Assembly: GCF_019857225.1 (NCBI RefSeq) | Contig: NZ_JAFJSY010000031.1 | Location: forward strand, 1-64,000 | Reading direction: 5' to 3' | DNA length: 64,000 bases | From: Streptomyces plumbidurans | GTDB lineage: Bacteria > Actinomycetota > Actinomycetes > Streptomycetales > Streptomycetaceae | Part shown: positions 33,546-42,843 of the stretch, in pieces | Numbering within the stretch: position 1 is the stretch's first letter | Layout of the letters: every line of letters begins with the position of its first letter | The notes under the pieces: generated by a model | What the model was told of the DNA's origin: nothing | Seen by the model: only the letters and a program-made list of their open reading frames with translations | Databases searched by the model: none | Program-made: the position numbers and the translations under genes

Positions 33546-33574
33546 GGTGCGGCTCCCCTCAACTATCGGCTGTG

Positions 33575-34432
33575 TCAGGAGTGTTCGACGATCGTGTCGG
33601 CGAGGACGGGCGCGTCGTCCCGCTCGACGGCGCCGACGGCCACCCGTACCCGCCCCTCGCCCTGCCACATGCGGATGCGCAGGGTCTCGCCCGGGAAGAC
33701 GACGCCCGCGAACCGGGTGGCGTAGGAGCGCACCCGGGTGACGTCACCGCCGAGCAGGGTGTCGACGACCGTCTTGAGCGTCATGCCGTAGGTGCACAAG
33801 CCGTGCAGGATGGGCCGTTCGAATCCGGCGAGCTTGGCGAAGTCGGGGTCGGCGTGCAGCGGGTTCCAGTCGCCGGACAGGCGGTAGAGCAGGGCCTGGT
33901 CCTCGCGGATCGCCCGCTCGACGGTGCGGTCCGAGTCGCCGGCGGGCGGGTCCGTACGCGTGGACGGTCCTCGGTCGCCGCCCCAGCCGCCCTCTCCCCG
34001 TACGAAGATCTGGGCGTCGTTGGTCCACAGCGGCCCGTCGGCGTCGGCGACCTCGGTGCGCATGACCAGCACGGCCGCCTTGCCCTTGTCGTACACAGCG
34101 GCGATGCGGCCGGTCGCGGTGGCGGTGCCCGCGACCGGGATGGGGCGGTGCAGGGTCAGCGACTGGCCGCCGTGCAGGACCTTGGCGAGGTCGACCTCGA
34201 CGCCAGGCATGGACAGTCCGCTGATCACCCCGGGCGAACCGGCGCCCGCGACGGTGGCGAAACTCGGCAGGACGTGCAGCCGGGACTCCAGGGTGTAGCG
34301 CAGCTCGTCGGGGTCGGTGGCGGGGATGCCCGCGCCGATGCCGAGGTGGTAGAGCTGGACGTCCTTGCGGTCCCAGGTGATCTCGCCGGTGTGGGGCTCG
34401 GCGGCGAGGGCCTTCGCTGCGTCGATGGGCAT
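33575..34432 (-). CDS. MaoC-family enoyl-CoA hydratase, Hsd4B-like
   Basis: 285 aa, ATG 34432 with CAGGAG 4-5 nt upstream. Two hot-dog domains: the N-terminal half starts TWDRKDVQLYHLGIGAG, the C-terminal half carries the hydratase-2 motif SGDWNPLHADPDFAKLAGF with catalytic Asp/His and HGLCTYGM. Length and sequence resemble mycobacterial Hsd4B (Rv3538, 286 aa), which hydrates side-chain enoyl-CoA in steroid breakdown. First gene of the operon, 85 bp from the KstR-type site at 34518-34531. Confidence 0.9.
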   Translation of the reverse strand: MPIDAAKALAAEPHTGEITWDRKDVQLYHLGIGAGIPATDPDELRYTLESRLHVLPSFATVAGAGSPGVISGLSMPGVEVDLAKVLHGGQSLTLHRPIPVAGTATATGRIAAVYDKGKAAVLVMRTEVADADGPLWTNDAQIFVRGEGGWGGDRGPSTRTDPPAGDSDRTVERAIREDQALLYRLSGDWNPLHADPDFAKLAGFERPILHGLCTYGMTLKTVVDTLLGGDVTRVRSYATRFAGVVFPGETLRIRMWQGEGRVRVAVGAVERDDAPVLADTIVEHS

Positions 34433-34517
34433 ACGGCTCCTGACGTGGGAGAAGTGCGGGACCCCGGCGCGGCCGTCCGCACCGTCGGCCGCACCGAGGT
34501 CGTCACGCGTGCCGGTC

Positions 34518-34531
34518 TAGAACGCGTTCCA
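34518..34531. promoter_or_regulatory. KstR-type operator TAGAACGCGTTCCA
   Basis: Exact match to TnnAACnnGTTnnA, the KstR motif known from mycobacteria. Between the MaoC operon (minus) and the ABC exporter operon (plus). Confidence 0.7.
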
Positions 34532-34685
34532 GTCCGGCGCCCTCTGTATAGCCCAGCGCTCCGCACTTGTGAAGGCTCCTGACGCTGTGTCAGTTCTGTT
34601 GGGCGGGCACCCGTGACATTTGTCCTGCCGGAGTCGGTACAGGAGCCTCTGCCGGGCGCGGACCCTGCTCCGTAGCGTCGTCGGT

Positions 34686-35594
34686 ATGACACAGACGGAA
34701 AACGCCGCCGTGTCCTTCACGGGGGCGGTCAAGACCTTCGGCACCGTACGGGCCGTCGACGGCGTCGACCTGGAGATCGCGGCCGGCGAGACGGTCGCGC
34801 TGCTCGGGCGCAACGGTGCCGGCAAGTCGACGACGATCTCGCTGCTGCTCGGCCTGGACGAGCCCGACGAGGGCACGGTATGGCTCTTCGGCGCGCCCCC
34901 GGAGCGGGCGGTACGGGCGGGCAGGGTCGGCGCCATGCTGCAGGAGGGGCGTGCGGTCCCCCGGGTCACCGTGCAGGAGCTGGTCTCCTTCGTGGCCCGC
35001 CGCTACCCCGAGCCGATGCCCGTCGCGCGCGCCCTGCAGCTGGCCGGGATCCCGGAGCTGGCGGGGCGGCGCGTGGACCGGCTCTCCGGCGGCCAGACGC
35101 AGCGCGTGCGGTTCGCCGTGGCGCTCGCCGGGAACCCCTCGGTGATCGTCCTGGACGAGCCCACCGCCGCCCTGGACGTGGAGGCCCGGCACGCGTTCTG
35201 GGCGTCGATGCGCTCCTACGCCCGCCTGGGCCACACCGTGCTGTTCTCCACCCACCACCTGGAGGAGGCGGACGCGCACGCCGACCGCATCCTCGTCATC
35301 GACCACGGCCGGATCGTCGCCGACGGCACCGGTGAGCAGCTCAAACGGGCCGTGGGCGGCAGCCTGGTCGCCTTCGACCTCGGGGGCCGCTCCACCGCGG
35401 GCCTGGAGCTGCTGCCCGGCGTACGGTCGGTGGAGGTGCGCGGGGACCGGGCGCGGCTGCGCAGCGACGACCCGGACGCGACGGTGATCGCTTTGGCGGA
35501 ACTGCACGCGATACGCGGCCTGGAGGTCGCCCCGGCGTCACTGGACGACGCGTTCCTCGCCCTGACGGCGGCACCGGTGAAGGAGGCTGCGTGA
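34686..35594 (+). CDS. ABC exporter ATP-binding protein
   Basis: 302 aa. Walker A GRNGAGKST, Q-loop LQEGR, signature LSGGQTQR, Walker B VIVLDEPTAALD, H-loop STHHLEEA: a complete DrrA/CcmA-type exporter ATPase with a C-terminal regulatory extension. ATG 34686 is 7 nt from a TAGCGT box and has no ribosome site, so the mRNA is probably leaderless. It is in an operon with the permease and sensor kinase that follow; such sets commonly confer antibiotic or envelope-stress resistance. Confidence 0.93.
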   Translation: MTQTENAAVSFTGAVKTFGTVRAVDGVDLEIAAGETVALLGRNGAGKSTTISLLLGLDEPDEGTVWLFGAPPERAVRAGRVGAMLQEGRAVPRVTVQELVSFVARRYPEPMPVARALQLAGIPELAGRRVDRLSGGQTQRVRFAVALAGNPSVIVLDEPTAALDVEARHAFWASMRSYARLGHTVLFSTHHLEEADAHADRILVIDHGRIVADGTGEQLKRAVGGSLVAFDLGGRSTAGLELLPGVRSVEVRGDRARLRSDDPDATVIALAELHAIRGLEVAPASLDDAFLALTAAPVKEAA

Positions 35595-36310
35595 TGCTCG
35601 ACTACCTGCGACTGGAAGTCCGCCGCACTCTCCGTGACGTCGGCTTCGTCATCGGTGGGGTCGCCATGCCGGTGCTGATGTATCTGCTGTTCACCAATCT
35701 CGGTGGGGACGACGGCGGGTGGAAGACCGGGGCGATGGTCGGGATGGCCGGGTACGGGGCGGTCGGCTCCGCGCTGAACACCGGCGGCGGGGTCGCCGAG
35801 GACCGGGCGATCGGCTGGCTGCGGCAGCTGCGGGTGACGCCGATGACGCCGCGCGAGGTGGTGATCGGCCGGACCCTGACCGGCTCGGTGACGGTGCTGC
35901 CGGCCATCCTCGCGGTGCTGGCCGCGGGCGGACTGATCAACGGCGTACGGCTGGACGCCTGGCAGTGGGCGGCGGTCGCGGGGCTGCTGTGGCTGGGCTC
36001 GGTGCCCTTCACCCTGCTGGGCCTGGGCAACGGCTACCGGCTGACCGGGCAGACCACCGGCGTCACGAACATGGTGTGCAACCTGGGCCTGTCGGTCCTC
36101 GGCGGCCTGTGGTTCCCGATCAGCCTGTTCCCGCACTGGCTGCGCAGCGTGTCGCAGTACACGCCCACCAACCGCTTCGCCGAGCTCGGCACCTCCGTCG
36201 CGGTGGGCCGTGCCCCCGCATTCGGCGCGATCGCGGTCCTTACCCTCTGGATGCTGGCCTTCGGTTCGTACGCTGTGCTGTCGTACCGACGTTCCGGCCG
36301 GACCGTCTGA
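35594..36310 (+). CDS. ABC-2 type exporter permease
   Basis: 238 aa, six hydrophobic segments; ends of the ABC-2 membrane domain such as GLWFPISLFPHWLRSVSQYTP are visible. ATG 35594 overlaps the last base of the ATPase stop; GTG 35591 is an alternative. AGGAGG lies 7 nt upstream. It pairs with the preceding ATPase as a half-size exporter that would dimerise. Confidence 0.92.
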   Translation: MLDYLRLEVRRTLRDVGFVIGGVAMPVLMYLLFTNLGGDDGGWKTGAMVGMAGYGAVGSALNTGGGVAEDRAIGWLRQLRVTPMTPREVVIGRTLTGSVTVLPAILAVLAAGGLINGVRLDAWQWAAVAGLLWLGSVPFTLLGLGNGYRLTGQTTGVTNMVCNLGLSVLGGLWFPISLFPHWLRSVSQYTPTNRFAELGTSVAVGRAPAFGAIAVLTLWMLAFGSYAVLSYRRSGRTV

Positions 36311-36324
36311 ACGGGGAGCGAGAC

Positions 36325-37602
36325 ATGTCCTGGATGCGAGAGGTCACCTGCCAGCTGGGCATGTGGCGGGCGGCGCGGGCCCGCTGGAGGGCGGACATGG
36401 CGCAGTACAAGGCCGCGCAGAAGGAGGCCCGCCGAACCGGGCGGACACCCGTGAACCCGGGTCCGCCGCCCAGCGGCTTCGCGCTGCTGCCCTGGCTGCT
36501 GATGGGCATGGGCGCCTTCTCCAACCTCCTCCAGGGCAAGACGCCCAGTCCCTGGATCGGCGGCATCGGCCTGTTCGCCTTCAACTCCCTCTACATCTAC
36601 GTCACCTTCCGCTCCTTCGTGAAGGACAAGCGCAAGTCCACCTCGACCCGGGTGGCGCTGATCGTGATGACCCTGCTGACCATCGGGCTCGCCATGGGCT
36701 ACGGCGGCAGCTGGCTGTACTTCTTCCCGCTGCTGGGCCTGGCCACCGGCGCCGCCATGCGCGGCCCCTGGCTGGGTCAGTTCGGTCTCGCGCTGACCGC
36801 CCTCGCGGCGGCGGTCTCGGTGTACCGCACGGGCTGGAACGCCTCCTTGAACGTCGCCTACGGCACCTTCCTGTCGACCATGGTCACGGCCGCGATCCTG
36901 TCCCTGTCGGAGGCGGTGCGCGAGCTGCACGAGGCCCGCGAGAAGCTCGCGCTGCAGGCCGTGGAGAAGGAACGCCTGCGCTTCTCCCGCGACCTGCACG
37001 ACCTGCTCGGGCACACCATGTCGGTGATCGTGGTGAAGTCGGAGGCGGCCAGGCGGCTGGCCACGCGCGACCTGGACGCCGCGATCGCGCAGGTCACCGA
37101 CATCGAGGCCGTCGGCCGCCAGGCGCTCACGGAGATCCGCGAGGCGGTCACCGGCTACCGCGAGGGCAGTCTCGCCACCGAACTGGACCGGGCCCGCTCG
37201 GCGCTGAGCGCGGCGGCGGTCGAGCCGGTGGTGGTCCGCTCGGGCACCCCGCTGGCCCCGCAGACCGAGGCGCTGCTGGGCTGGGTGGTGCGCGAGGCGG
37301 TCACCAATGTGGTGCGGCACGCCGGTGCCACGCGCTGCTCGATCACCGTGGACAGCACCTCCGAGCGGGTCCGCCTCACGGTCACCGACAACGGCACCGG
37401 GGACGGCGAGCCGTCCGCGCCCTGCCCGCCGGGCATCGGCGGCACCGGTCTGAAGGGCCTGACCGAGCGCCTCGCGGCGGCCGGCGGCTCCCTTACGGCC
37501 GGCCCGTCGCCGCGAGGCGGTTTCACGGTCGCCGCGGAACTCCCGCGGGAGCCCAGCGACCTGGCGGACGCGGTGCTGGCTACGGCGCCCACGGCTGGCT
37601 GA
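36325..37602 (+). CDS. NarL-type sensor histidine kinase (DesK-like)
   Basis: 425 aa, ATG 36325 with GGGGAG 6 nt upstream. Four or five membrane segments (about 50-190), a HisKA_3 dimerisation helix with the phospho-acceptor His in RDLHDLLGHTMSVIV (about 224), and an HATPase_c domain with VREAVTNVVRHA, DNGTG and GTGLKGLTERL. It probably senses membrane state or the exported drug and phosphorylates the response regulator at 39383, but the arabinofuranosidase gene now lies between them on the other strand. Confidence 0.93.
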   Translation: MSWMREVTCQLGMWRAARARWRADMAQYKAAQKEARRTGRTPVNPGPPPSGFALLPWLLMGMGAFSNLLQGKTPSPWIGGIGLFAFNSLYIYVTFRSFVKDKRKSTSTRVALIVMTLLTIGLAMGYGGSWLYFFPLLGLATGAAMRGPWLGQFGLALTALAAAVSVYRTGWNASLNVAYGTFLSTMVTAAILSLSEAVRELHEAREKLALQAVEKERLRFSRDLHDLLGHTMSVIVVKSEAARRLATRDLDAAIAQVTDIEAVGRQALTEIREAVTGYREGSLATELDRARSALSAAAVEPVVVRSGTPLAPQTEALLGWVVREAVTNVVRHAGATRCSITVDSTSERVRLTVTDNGTGDGEPSAPCPPGIGGTGLKGLTERLAAAGGSLTAGPSPRGGFTVAAELPREPSDLADAVLATAPTAG

Positions 37603-39118
37603 CGGCCCAGCTCACGTCGTCCGCCCAGGACGTCGCGCTGTCGAAGGCGTTCGAGCCGCCGTTGCTCGCTATGTAGACGTTGAGGTCGTAGTGCCTCAGG
37701 AATCTCGTCGGGTAGTTGTACGACGCGAACGAGGTGCCCGTGCCGCTCTTCCCGGTCGTCGGGCAGAAGGTCGCGTCGCCTCTGAACAGCGCGGTGCCGT
37801 CCATGGGCTGCCGGTAGAGCTGGAAGTTCGAGTGCCGCAGGAAGTCACCGGGGTAGTTGCGGGACTCGAAGGAGACGCAGGAGCTGTCCGCCAGGCCACG
37901 GCGCACGATCCAGGTGGCGTCGCCCTTGTCCAGCGCCGAACTGCCGGAGGTGACCGGCGAGATGACGGCGTTGTTGTTCTGGTGGCGGATGTAGTCGGTG
38001 GTGCAGCACGCGGTGGTGGCGCGCAGCGATATCTCCGAACCCGGCGTCAGTGAGCCGGTGGAGCCGGTCGCGCCGCCGTAGCCGACGGAGACGATGTTGG
38101 CCTGTACGGCGTTGTCGGCGGCGTCGGTCGGGATGCCCGACGTCATGACGCCCTCGAAGAACGACCCGATGGAGCCGTTGCTGTTGTCGCCGCCGGTGCC
38201 GAGCACGATGGCGCCCTCCTGGTGCATGGGCGAGTAGCCGCCGGCGGTGGGTTCACCGCCGGAATAGGTGGTGGTGAGTCCGCCGGATTGGGCGTTGCCG
38301 TATTTCAGCGCGAAATGGTCCTGACCGTTGTTCTTCAGCAAAGCGGTCACGAACGGCATGGCTCCTGTTCCGGTGTTCGAGGAGTTCTTGCTGTAGCCGG
38401 CGTCCGACTGGAACAGGCCGTTCTCCAGGTCGGCCTGCACCCAGGGGCCGCCGCCGTAGCAGGGCGAGAACCAGCACTCCGTACCGAAGTTGATCGCGTC
38501 CATGTGGCCGTTGCCGGTGTCCTGGTTGTTGGTCTCGGCGTTGCCGTAGTCGAAGCAGCAGCGGTTGTTGACGTGGGTGCCGGAGGTGACCATGTACATC
38601 CCCTCGGCCTGGCCGCCCACCGCGACGCCCGAGGTGGAGTTGTCCCGGTAGCCCATGCCGGCCGAGATCTCCAGGCCGTAGACCTGGTGCCCGCCGACGG
38701 TGACCGGCAGGGCGTCGGCGGGCGCCCCGACATCGGCCGCGCCGGCGCCTCCCGCGCCCTCGATCGTGAGGTCGTTGTGGCGCGAGGACTGGTCGTAGAT
38801 CTTGGTGATGATGCAGGTCGTGCCGGTGCAGAACGAGTCCTGGGCGGCGGCGTCGGCGTATCCGCCGGCGGACAGCAGCCCGATGTTCCTGGTGGCGCCG
38901 TCGGAGGCTCGCTGCACCTGGTACAGCGAGCCGTTGTAGGAGGAGTAGAGCGCCCTGGCGAGGCTGTGCGCGGCGACGCAGGGGGTGCCCGCGGCGGCGT
39001 AGAGGTCGCAGGGCAGCGAGCCGGCGGCCTGGGCCTGCGGGACGCCGGCGGCGAGCGCGAGGACGGTGATCAGCGCCGAGAGCGCGGCGAGCGTCGCGGT
39101 TCTGAGTCTGGAGAGCAC
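37580..39118 (-). CDS. abfB: Secreted alpha-L-arabinofuranosidase (GH54 + CBM42)
   Basis: 512 aa, GTG 39118 with an excellent AAAGGAGGT 6 nt upstream. Signal peptide (about 1-32, ending AQAAGS); GH54 catalytic domain (about 35-345) with GSLPCDLYAAAGTPCVAAHS and CFDYGNAET; C-terminal AbfB arabinose-binding beta-trefoil (CBM42, about 355-505) with repeated SFESRNYPGDFLRHSNF-type motifs. It releases arabinose from arabinan/arabinoxylan side chains. Three repeats upstream (39139-39200) suggest sugar-responsive repression. It converges on the kinase gene with a 23-bp overlap. Confidence 0.93.
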   Translation of the reverse strand: MLSRLRTATLAALSALITVLALAAGVPQAQAAGSLPCDLYAAAGTPCVAAHSLARALYSSYNGSLYQVQRASDGATRNIGLLSAGGYADAAAQDSFCTGTTCIITKIYDQSSRHNDLTIEGAGGAGAADVGAPADALPVTVGGHQVYGLEISAGMGYRDNSTSGVAVGGQAEGMYMVTSGTHVNNRCCFDYGNAETNNQDTGNGHMDAINFGTECWFSPCYGGGPWVQADLENGLFQSDAGYSKNSSNTGTGAMPFVTALLKNNGQDHFALKYGNAQSGGLTTTYSGGEPTAGGYSPMHQEGAIVLGTGGDNSNGSIGSFFEGVMTSGIPTDAADNAVQANIVSVGYGGATGSTGSLTPGSEISLRATTACCTTDYIRHQNNNAVISPVTSGSSALDKGDATWIVRRGLADSSCVSFESRNYPGDFLRHSNFQLYRQPMDGTALFRGDATFCPTTGKSGTGTSFASYNYPTRFLRHYDLNVYIASNGGSNAFDSATSWADDVSWAVSQPWAP

Positions 39119-39138
39119 GGTGGACCTCCTTTGACGTC

Positions 39139-39200
39139 CGACATACCGAACGTTGTTCGGCCGAAATACCGAACCTAATTATTCGATCGAAATGCCGAAC
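39139..39200. repeat. Three direct repeats upstream of abfB, probable operator
   Basis: CGACATACCGAAC (39139-39151), CGAAATACCGAAC (39162-39174) and CGAAATGCCGAAC (39188-39200) are near-identical 13-mers 23 and 26 bp apart, immediately upstream of the abfB ribosome site. A small palindrome TTCGGCCGAA sits between the first two. The stretch is AT-richer than its surroundings. Confidence 0.7.
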
Positions 39201-39382
39201 AATTACGGGTGGGGGCAGAGGCACAGAAATTGCAAAGGTGAACTCCCAATGCAGAGGTGATTGTTGAGGTGATTTTGGGAACCGTCAAGACTCGCGGAAC
39301 GGAACCATGACAATTCTTCGGGCAGGCGGCGGGTGGGGGCTTTGTCCGCCTCCCGGCCCCGACCTGGCCCTATTCTTGGTCC

Positions 39383-40024
39383 GTGAACGAGATGCCCCGG
39401 GACCACCGGCCGTCGAAGAGTGTGCGGGTTCTGCTCGCCGAGGACCAGGGAATGATGCGGGGCGCGCTCGCCCTGCTGCTGGGCATGGAAGCCGACCTGG
39501 AGGTCGTCGCCCAGGTCGCGACGGGCGACGTGATCGTCGACGCCGTACTGACCCACCGGCCGGACGTGGCCCTGCTCGACATCGAGCTGCCGGGCATGAG
39601 CGGTCTGGACGCGGCGGCCGAGCTGCGTGAACAGGCCCCGGACTGCCGGGTGTTGATCCTGACCACGTTCGGCCGGCCCGGCTATCTGCGCCGCGCCATG
39701 GAGGCCGGGGCCGCCGGCTTCCTGGTCAAGGACGGCCCCGTGGAGGAGCTGGCCGAGGCGATCCGCCGGGTGCTGACCGGCGAGACCGTCATCGACCCCG
39801 CACTCGCCGCCGCCGCGCTCAGCGCCGGGCCCAGCCCCCTCACCGCCCGCGAGTGCGACGTCCTCAAGGCCTCCGTGGACGGCGCGACCGTCGCCGACAT
39901 CGCCGCAAAGCTGCACCTGTCCGAGTCCACGGTCCGCAACTACCTGTCGTCCGCGATCGGCAAGACGGGCACCCGCAACCGGATGGAGGCGATGCGGGAG
40001 GCCCGCCAGCAGGGGTGGCTGTGA
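39383..40024 (+). CDS. LuxR/NarL-type response regulator
   Basis: 213 aa. Receiver domain with acidic pair LAEDQG, phospho-acceptor Asp66 in ALLDIELPG and Lys in FLVKDG; C-terminal LuxR helix-turn-helix PLTARECDVLKASVDG...VADIAAKLHLSESTVRNYLS. GTG 39383 is 6 nt from TATTCT with no ribosome site (probably leaderless); ATG 39392 is an alternative. Likely partner of the kinase at 36325. Confidence 0.92.
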   Translation: MNEMPRDHRPSKSVRVLLAEDQGMMRGALALLLGMEADLEVVAQVATGDVIVDAVLTHRPDVALLDIELPGMSGLDAAAELREQAPDCRVLILTTFGRPGYLRRAMEAGAAGFLVKDGPVEELAEAIRRVLTGETVIDPALAAAALSAGPSPLTARECDVLKASVDGATVADIAAKLHLSESTVRNYLSSAIGKTGTRNRMEAMREARQQGWL

Positions 40025-40032
40025 CGCGCTGA

Positions 40033-41484
40033 CTACCGCGTCACCTTCCCCGAGGCCGCAGCGGCGGAGCTTGCGCGCGGCAGCCACGCCAGCATCAGCA
40101 CCACGCCCGCCAGCAGCACCACCGTCCCGACCCGGAACGCCAGCGCATAGCCCTCCGTCAGCGCCGCGGGCGTCAGCCGGTCACCCGTCCGTGCCGCCGC
40201 GATGGTCGACATGATCGCGAGGCCCAGTGAACCGCCCATCGTGCGGGAGGTGTTGATCAGGCCGGAGACGAGTCCGGCCTCCCCAGGCGCCGCCCCCGAG
40301 GTGGCGAGCGCGGCGAGCGGGGTCGCCATCAGGCCGGCGCCCAGCATCATCAGGATGCCGGGGAACATGATCTCCGTGAGGTACGCCCCCTCGGACGTCA
40401 TCAGCGACTGCCAGCCGAAGCCGGCCGCCGCCACGACCGCCCCGAGCGCGGCCACGGTGCGCGCGCCGAGCAGCGGCATGAAGCGGGGCGCCGCCTTGGA
40501 GCCGAGGAGCACCGCGAGGGAGCTGGGCACCAGCGCGAGTCCGGCCTCCAGCGGGGAGTAGCCCAGCACGTTCTGGGCGTACAGCGTCATGAAGTACCAC
40601 ATGCAGAACATCGCGGACCCGCTGATGAACATCGCCGCGTTCGACGACGACACCGACCGCACCCGGAACAGCCCGAGCGGCATGAGCGGGGCGGCCGTAC
40701 GCGATTCGACGAACAGGAACAGTGCGACCAGCGCGAGTCCGGCCGCCAGCGGCACCAGCGTGGCCGCCGCCGTCCACCCCTCGGCCTCGGTCTGCGAGAT
40801 GCCGTACGCGAGGGTCGCGAGCCCGGCCGTCACCAGCACCGCGCCCGGCAGGTCCAGGCGTCGCCCGCCGCCGTTGCGGCTCTCCACCAGCCACCGCATC
40901 GCACCGGCCAGCACCACCGCGCCCACCGGCACGTTGATCAGCAGCACCCAGCGCCAGGACAGCCCGTCCACCAGCGCCCCGCCGACCAGACCGCCCGCGG
41001 CGCCGCCGCCCGCACCCACGGCCGTCCAGGTCGCTATGGCCCGCGCCCGCGCCGGGCCCTCGGGGACGGCGGAGGTCAGGATGGTGAGCGTCGACGGAGC
41101 GAGCACGGCCGCCCCCAGACCCTGCACGGCCCGCGCCACCAGCAGCTGGCCGCCCTCCTGGGCGAGGCCGCCGCCCAGCGAGGCGAGCGTGAACAGGGCG
41201 AGCCCCACCAGGAACATCCGCTTGCGCCCGTACAGGTCACCGGCCCGCCCGCCGAGCAGCATGAACCCGGCGAAGGCGATCGCGTAGGCGTTCACCACCC
41301 ACTGCAGCCCCTGCGGGCTGAGCCCCAGGTCCGTACGCATCGACGGCAGCGCCACGTTGACGACCGACACATCCAGCACGACCAGGAACTGCCCGGCACA
41401 GGCGAGCGCCACCACCAGCCACGTGGGCGGCGTGCTACGGCGGACGATCGGGGTGACCTCGGTGGCTTCCAGCATGTCCGTCAT
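40033..41484 (-). CDS. MFS drug exporter, DHA2 (EmrB/QacA) type
   Basis: 483 aa, about 14 membrane segments. Motif FLVVLDVSVVNVALPSM in helix 1, motif A GRAGDLYGRKRMFLVG, motif C GLVGGALVDGLSWRWVLLIN. These proton antiporters export drugs or secondary metabolites. ATG 41484 chosen; an in-frame ATG follows at 41475. It ends 9 bp from the convergent response regulator gene. Confidence 0.92.
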   Translation of the reverse strand: MTDMLEATEVTPIVRRSTPPTWLVVALACAGQFLVVLDVSVVNVALPSMRTDLGLSPQGLQWVVNAYAIAFAGFMLLGGRAGDLYGRKRMFLVGLALFTLASLGGGLAQEGGQLLVARAVQGLGAAVLAPSTLTILTSAVPEGPARARAIATWTAVGAGGGAAGGLVGGALVDGLSWRWVLLINVPVGAVVLAGAMRWLVESRNGGGRRLDLPGAVLVTAGLATLAYGISQTEAEGWTAAATLVPLAAGLALVALFLFVESRTAAPLMPLGLFRVRSVSSSNAAMFISGSAMFCMWYFMTLYAQNVLGYSPLEAGLALVPSSLAVLLGSKAAPRFMPLLGARTVAALGAVVAAAGFGWQSLMTSEGAYLTEIMFPGILMMLGAGLMATPLAALATSGAAPGEAGLVSGLINTSRTMGGSLGLAIMSTIAAARTGDRLTPAALTEGYALAFRVGTVVLLAGVVLMLAWLPRASSAAAASGKVTR

Positions 41485-41617
41485 GCTCTCAACCCGCCCG
41501 CACCCCTTGCATCGGGATTTCGCCCGACCAGGGCTTCGGGCGGGAGACCTAGGCCGCGACGCCGAGACCACAGAACCGAGACCGCACCCGCACGCCACAA
41601 AACAAAGCCCAGGGGGC

Positions 41618-42805
41618 CTACGCCGCCCGCAACAGCGTCACCACCGCCGCCCCGCCCAACCCGATGTTGTGCGCCAGCCCGACACCGGCGCCCGGCACCT
41701 GCCGCTCCCCCGCCTCGCCCCTCAACTGCCAGGCCAGCTCGGCGACTTGGGCGATCCCGGTCGCGCCCAGCGGATGCCCCTTGGAGATCAGCCCGCCGGA
41801 CGGGTTCACCACCCAGCGCCCGCCGTACGTCGTCGCCCCGGACTCCACGAGCTTCCCGGACTCCCCCTCGGCGCACATCCCGAGCGCCTCGTACGTCAGC
41901 AGTTCGTTGACGGAGAAGCAGTCGTGCAGCTCCACGACGTCCACGTCCTCGATGCCGAGCCCGGCCCGCTCGTAGACCTGCCGGGCCGCCTCCCGCGACA
42001 TCGGTTGCCCCACGACGTCGATGCAGGAACCGGAGGCGAAGGACTCCTGCGTGTCGGTGGTCATCGCCTGTGCGACGATCTCGACGAGCGAGGTCAGCCC
42101 GCGCTCCTCGGCGAACCGTTCGGACACCACGACCGCGGCCGCCGCCCCGTCCGAGGTAGGCGAGCACTGCAGCTTGGTCAGCGGCCGGTGGACGGTGCGG
42201 GCCGCGAGGATGTCGCCGACCTCGTACACGTCCCGGAACTGCGCGTACGGGTTGTGCGCCGAGTGCCGGTGGTTCTTGGCGGCCACGGCGGCGAGCTGCG
42301 CCTCGGTGGTGCCGTACTTCTCCATGTGCTCACGGGCCGCGTCGCCGAAGATCTGCGCGGTGGGCGGGGTCGCCTCGAAGCCGTGCCGGGCTGCCATGAT
42401 CCCGTAGTGCCGGGCGACGGGCGAGGTGGCGAAGTCCCCGCCGTCCGCACCCCCGCCCAGCGCTCCCTTCCTCATCTTCTCGAAGCCCAGCGCCAGGACG
42501 CAGCCGGCCGCCCCGCCCTCCACCAGCTGCCGGGCCAGCATCAGGGCGGTGGAGCCGGTGGCGCAGTTGTTGTTGACGTTGTAGACGGGCACTCCGGTGA
42601 GACCCAGCTCATAGGCGGCGCGCTGCCCGGCGGTTGAGGGCTGGAAGCAGTAGCCGACGGGAACCTGTTCCACGTCCTCGTAGGTCACTCCGGCGTCCGC
42701 GAGCGCCGCGCTCCCCGCCTCCCGCACCATGTCCCAGTACTGCCACTCACGGGTCTCGGGCTTCTCGAATCGGGTCATGCCGACCCCGGCGACGTAGGCC
42801 TTCAT
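41618..42805 (-). CDS. Thiolase/lipid-transfer protein, SCP-x type
   Basis: 395 aa, ATG 42805. Thiolase-fold signatures: active-site Cys in NNNCATGS, VVELHDCFSVNE and GHPLGATG. The HDCFS form and the length are those of SCP-x/Ltp thiolases used in steroid side-chain and branched-acyl beta-oxidation, rather than of biosynthetic thiolases. Expected role: thiolytic cleavage of 3-ketoacyl-CoA, or retro-aldol cleavage with a DUF35 partner, which is not present here. It lies directly under the KstR-type operator at 42817. Confidence 0.9.
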   Translation of the reverse strand: MKAYVAGVGMTRFEKPETREWQYWDMVREAGSAALADAGVTYEDVEQVPVGYCFQPSTAGQRAAYELGLTGVPVYNVNNNCATGSTALMLARQLVEGGAAGCVLALGFEKMRKGALGGGADGGDFATSPVARHYGIMAARHGFEATPPTAQIFGDAAREHMEKYGTTEAQLAAVAAKNHRHSAHNPYAQFRDVYEVGDILAARTVHRPLTKLQCSPTSDGAAAAVVVSERFAEERGLTSLVEIVAQAMTTDTQESFASGSCIDVVGQPMSREAARQVYERAGLGIEDVDVVELHDCFSVNELLTYEALGMCAEGESGKLVESGATTYGGRWVVNPSGGLISKGHPLGATGIAQVAELAWQLRGEAGERQVPGAGVGLAHNIGLGGAAVVTLLRAA

Positions 42806-42816
42806 GGCGCGCAGAC

Positions 42817-42830
42817 TAGAACACGTTCCA
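42817..42830. promoter_or_regulatory. KstR-type operator TAGAACACGTTCCA
   Basis: Exact match to TnnAACnnGTTnnA, 11 nt upstream of the thiolase start codon and differing from the 34518 site at one base. Confidence 0.75.
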
Positions 42831-42843
42831 TTCAGCCACCAGA

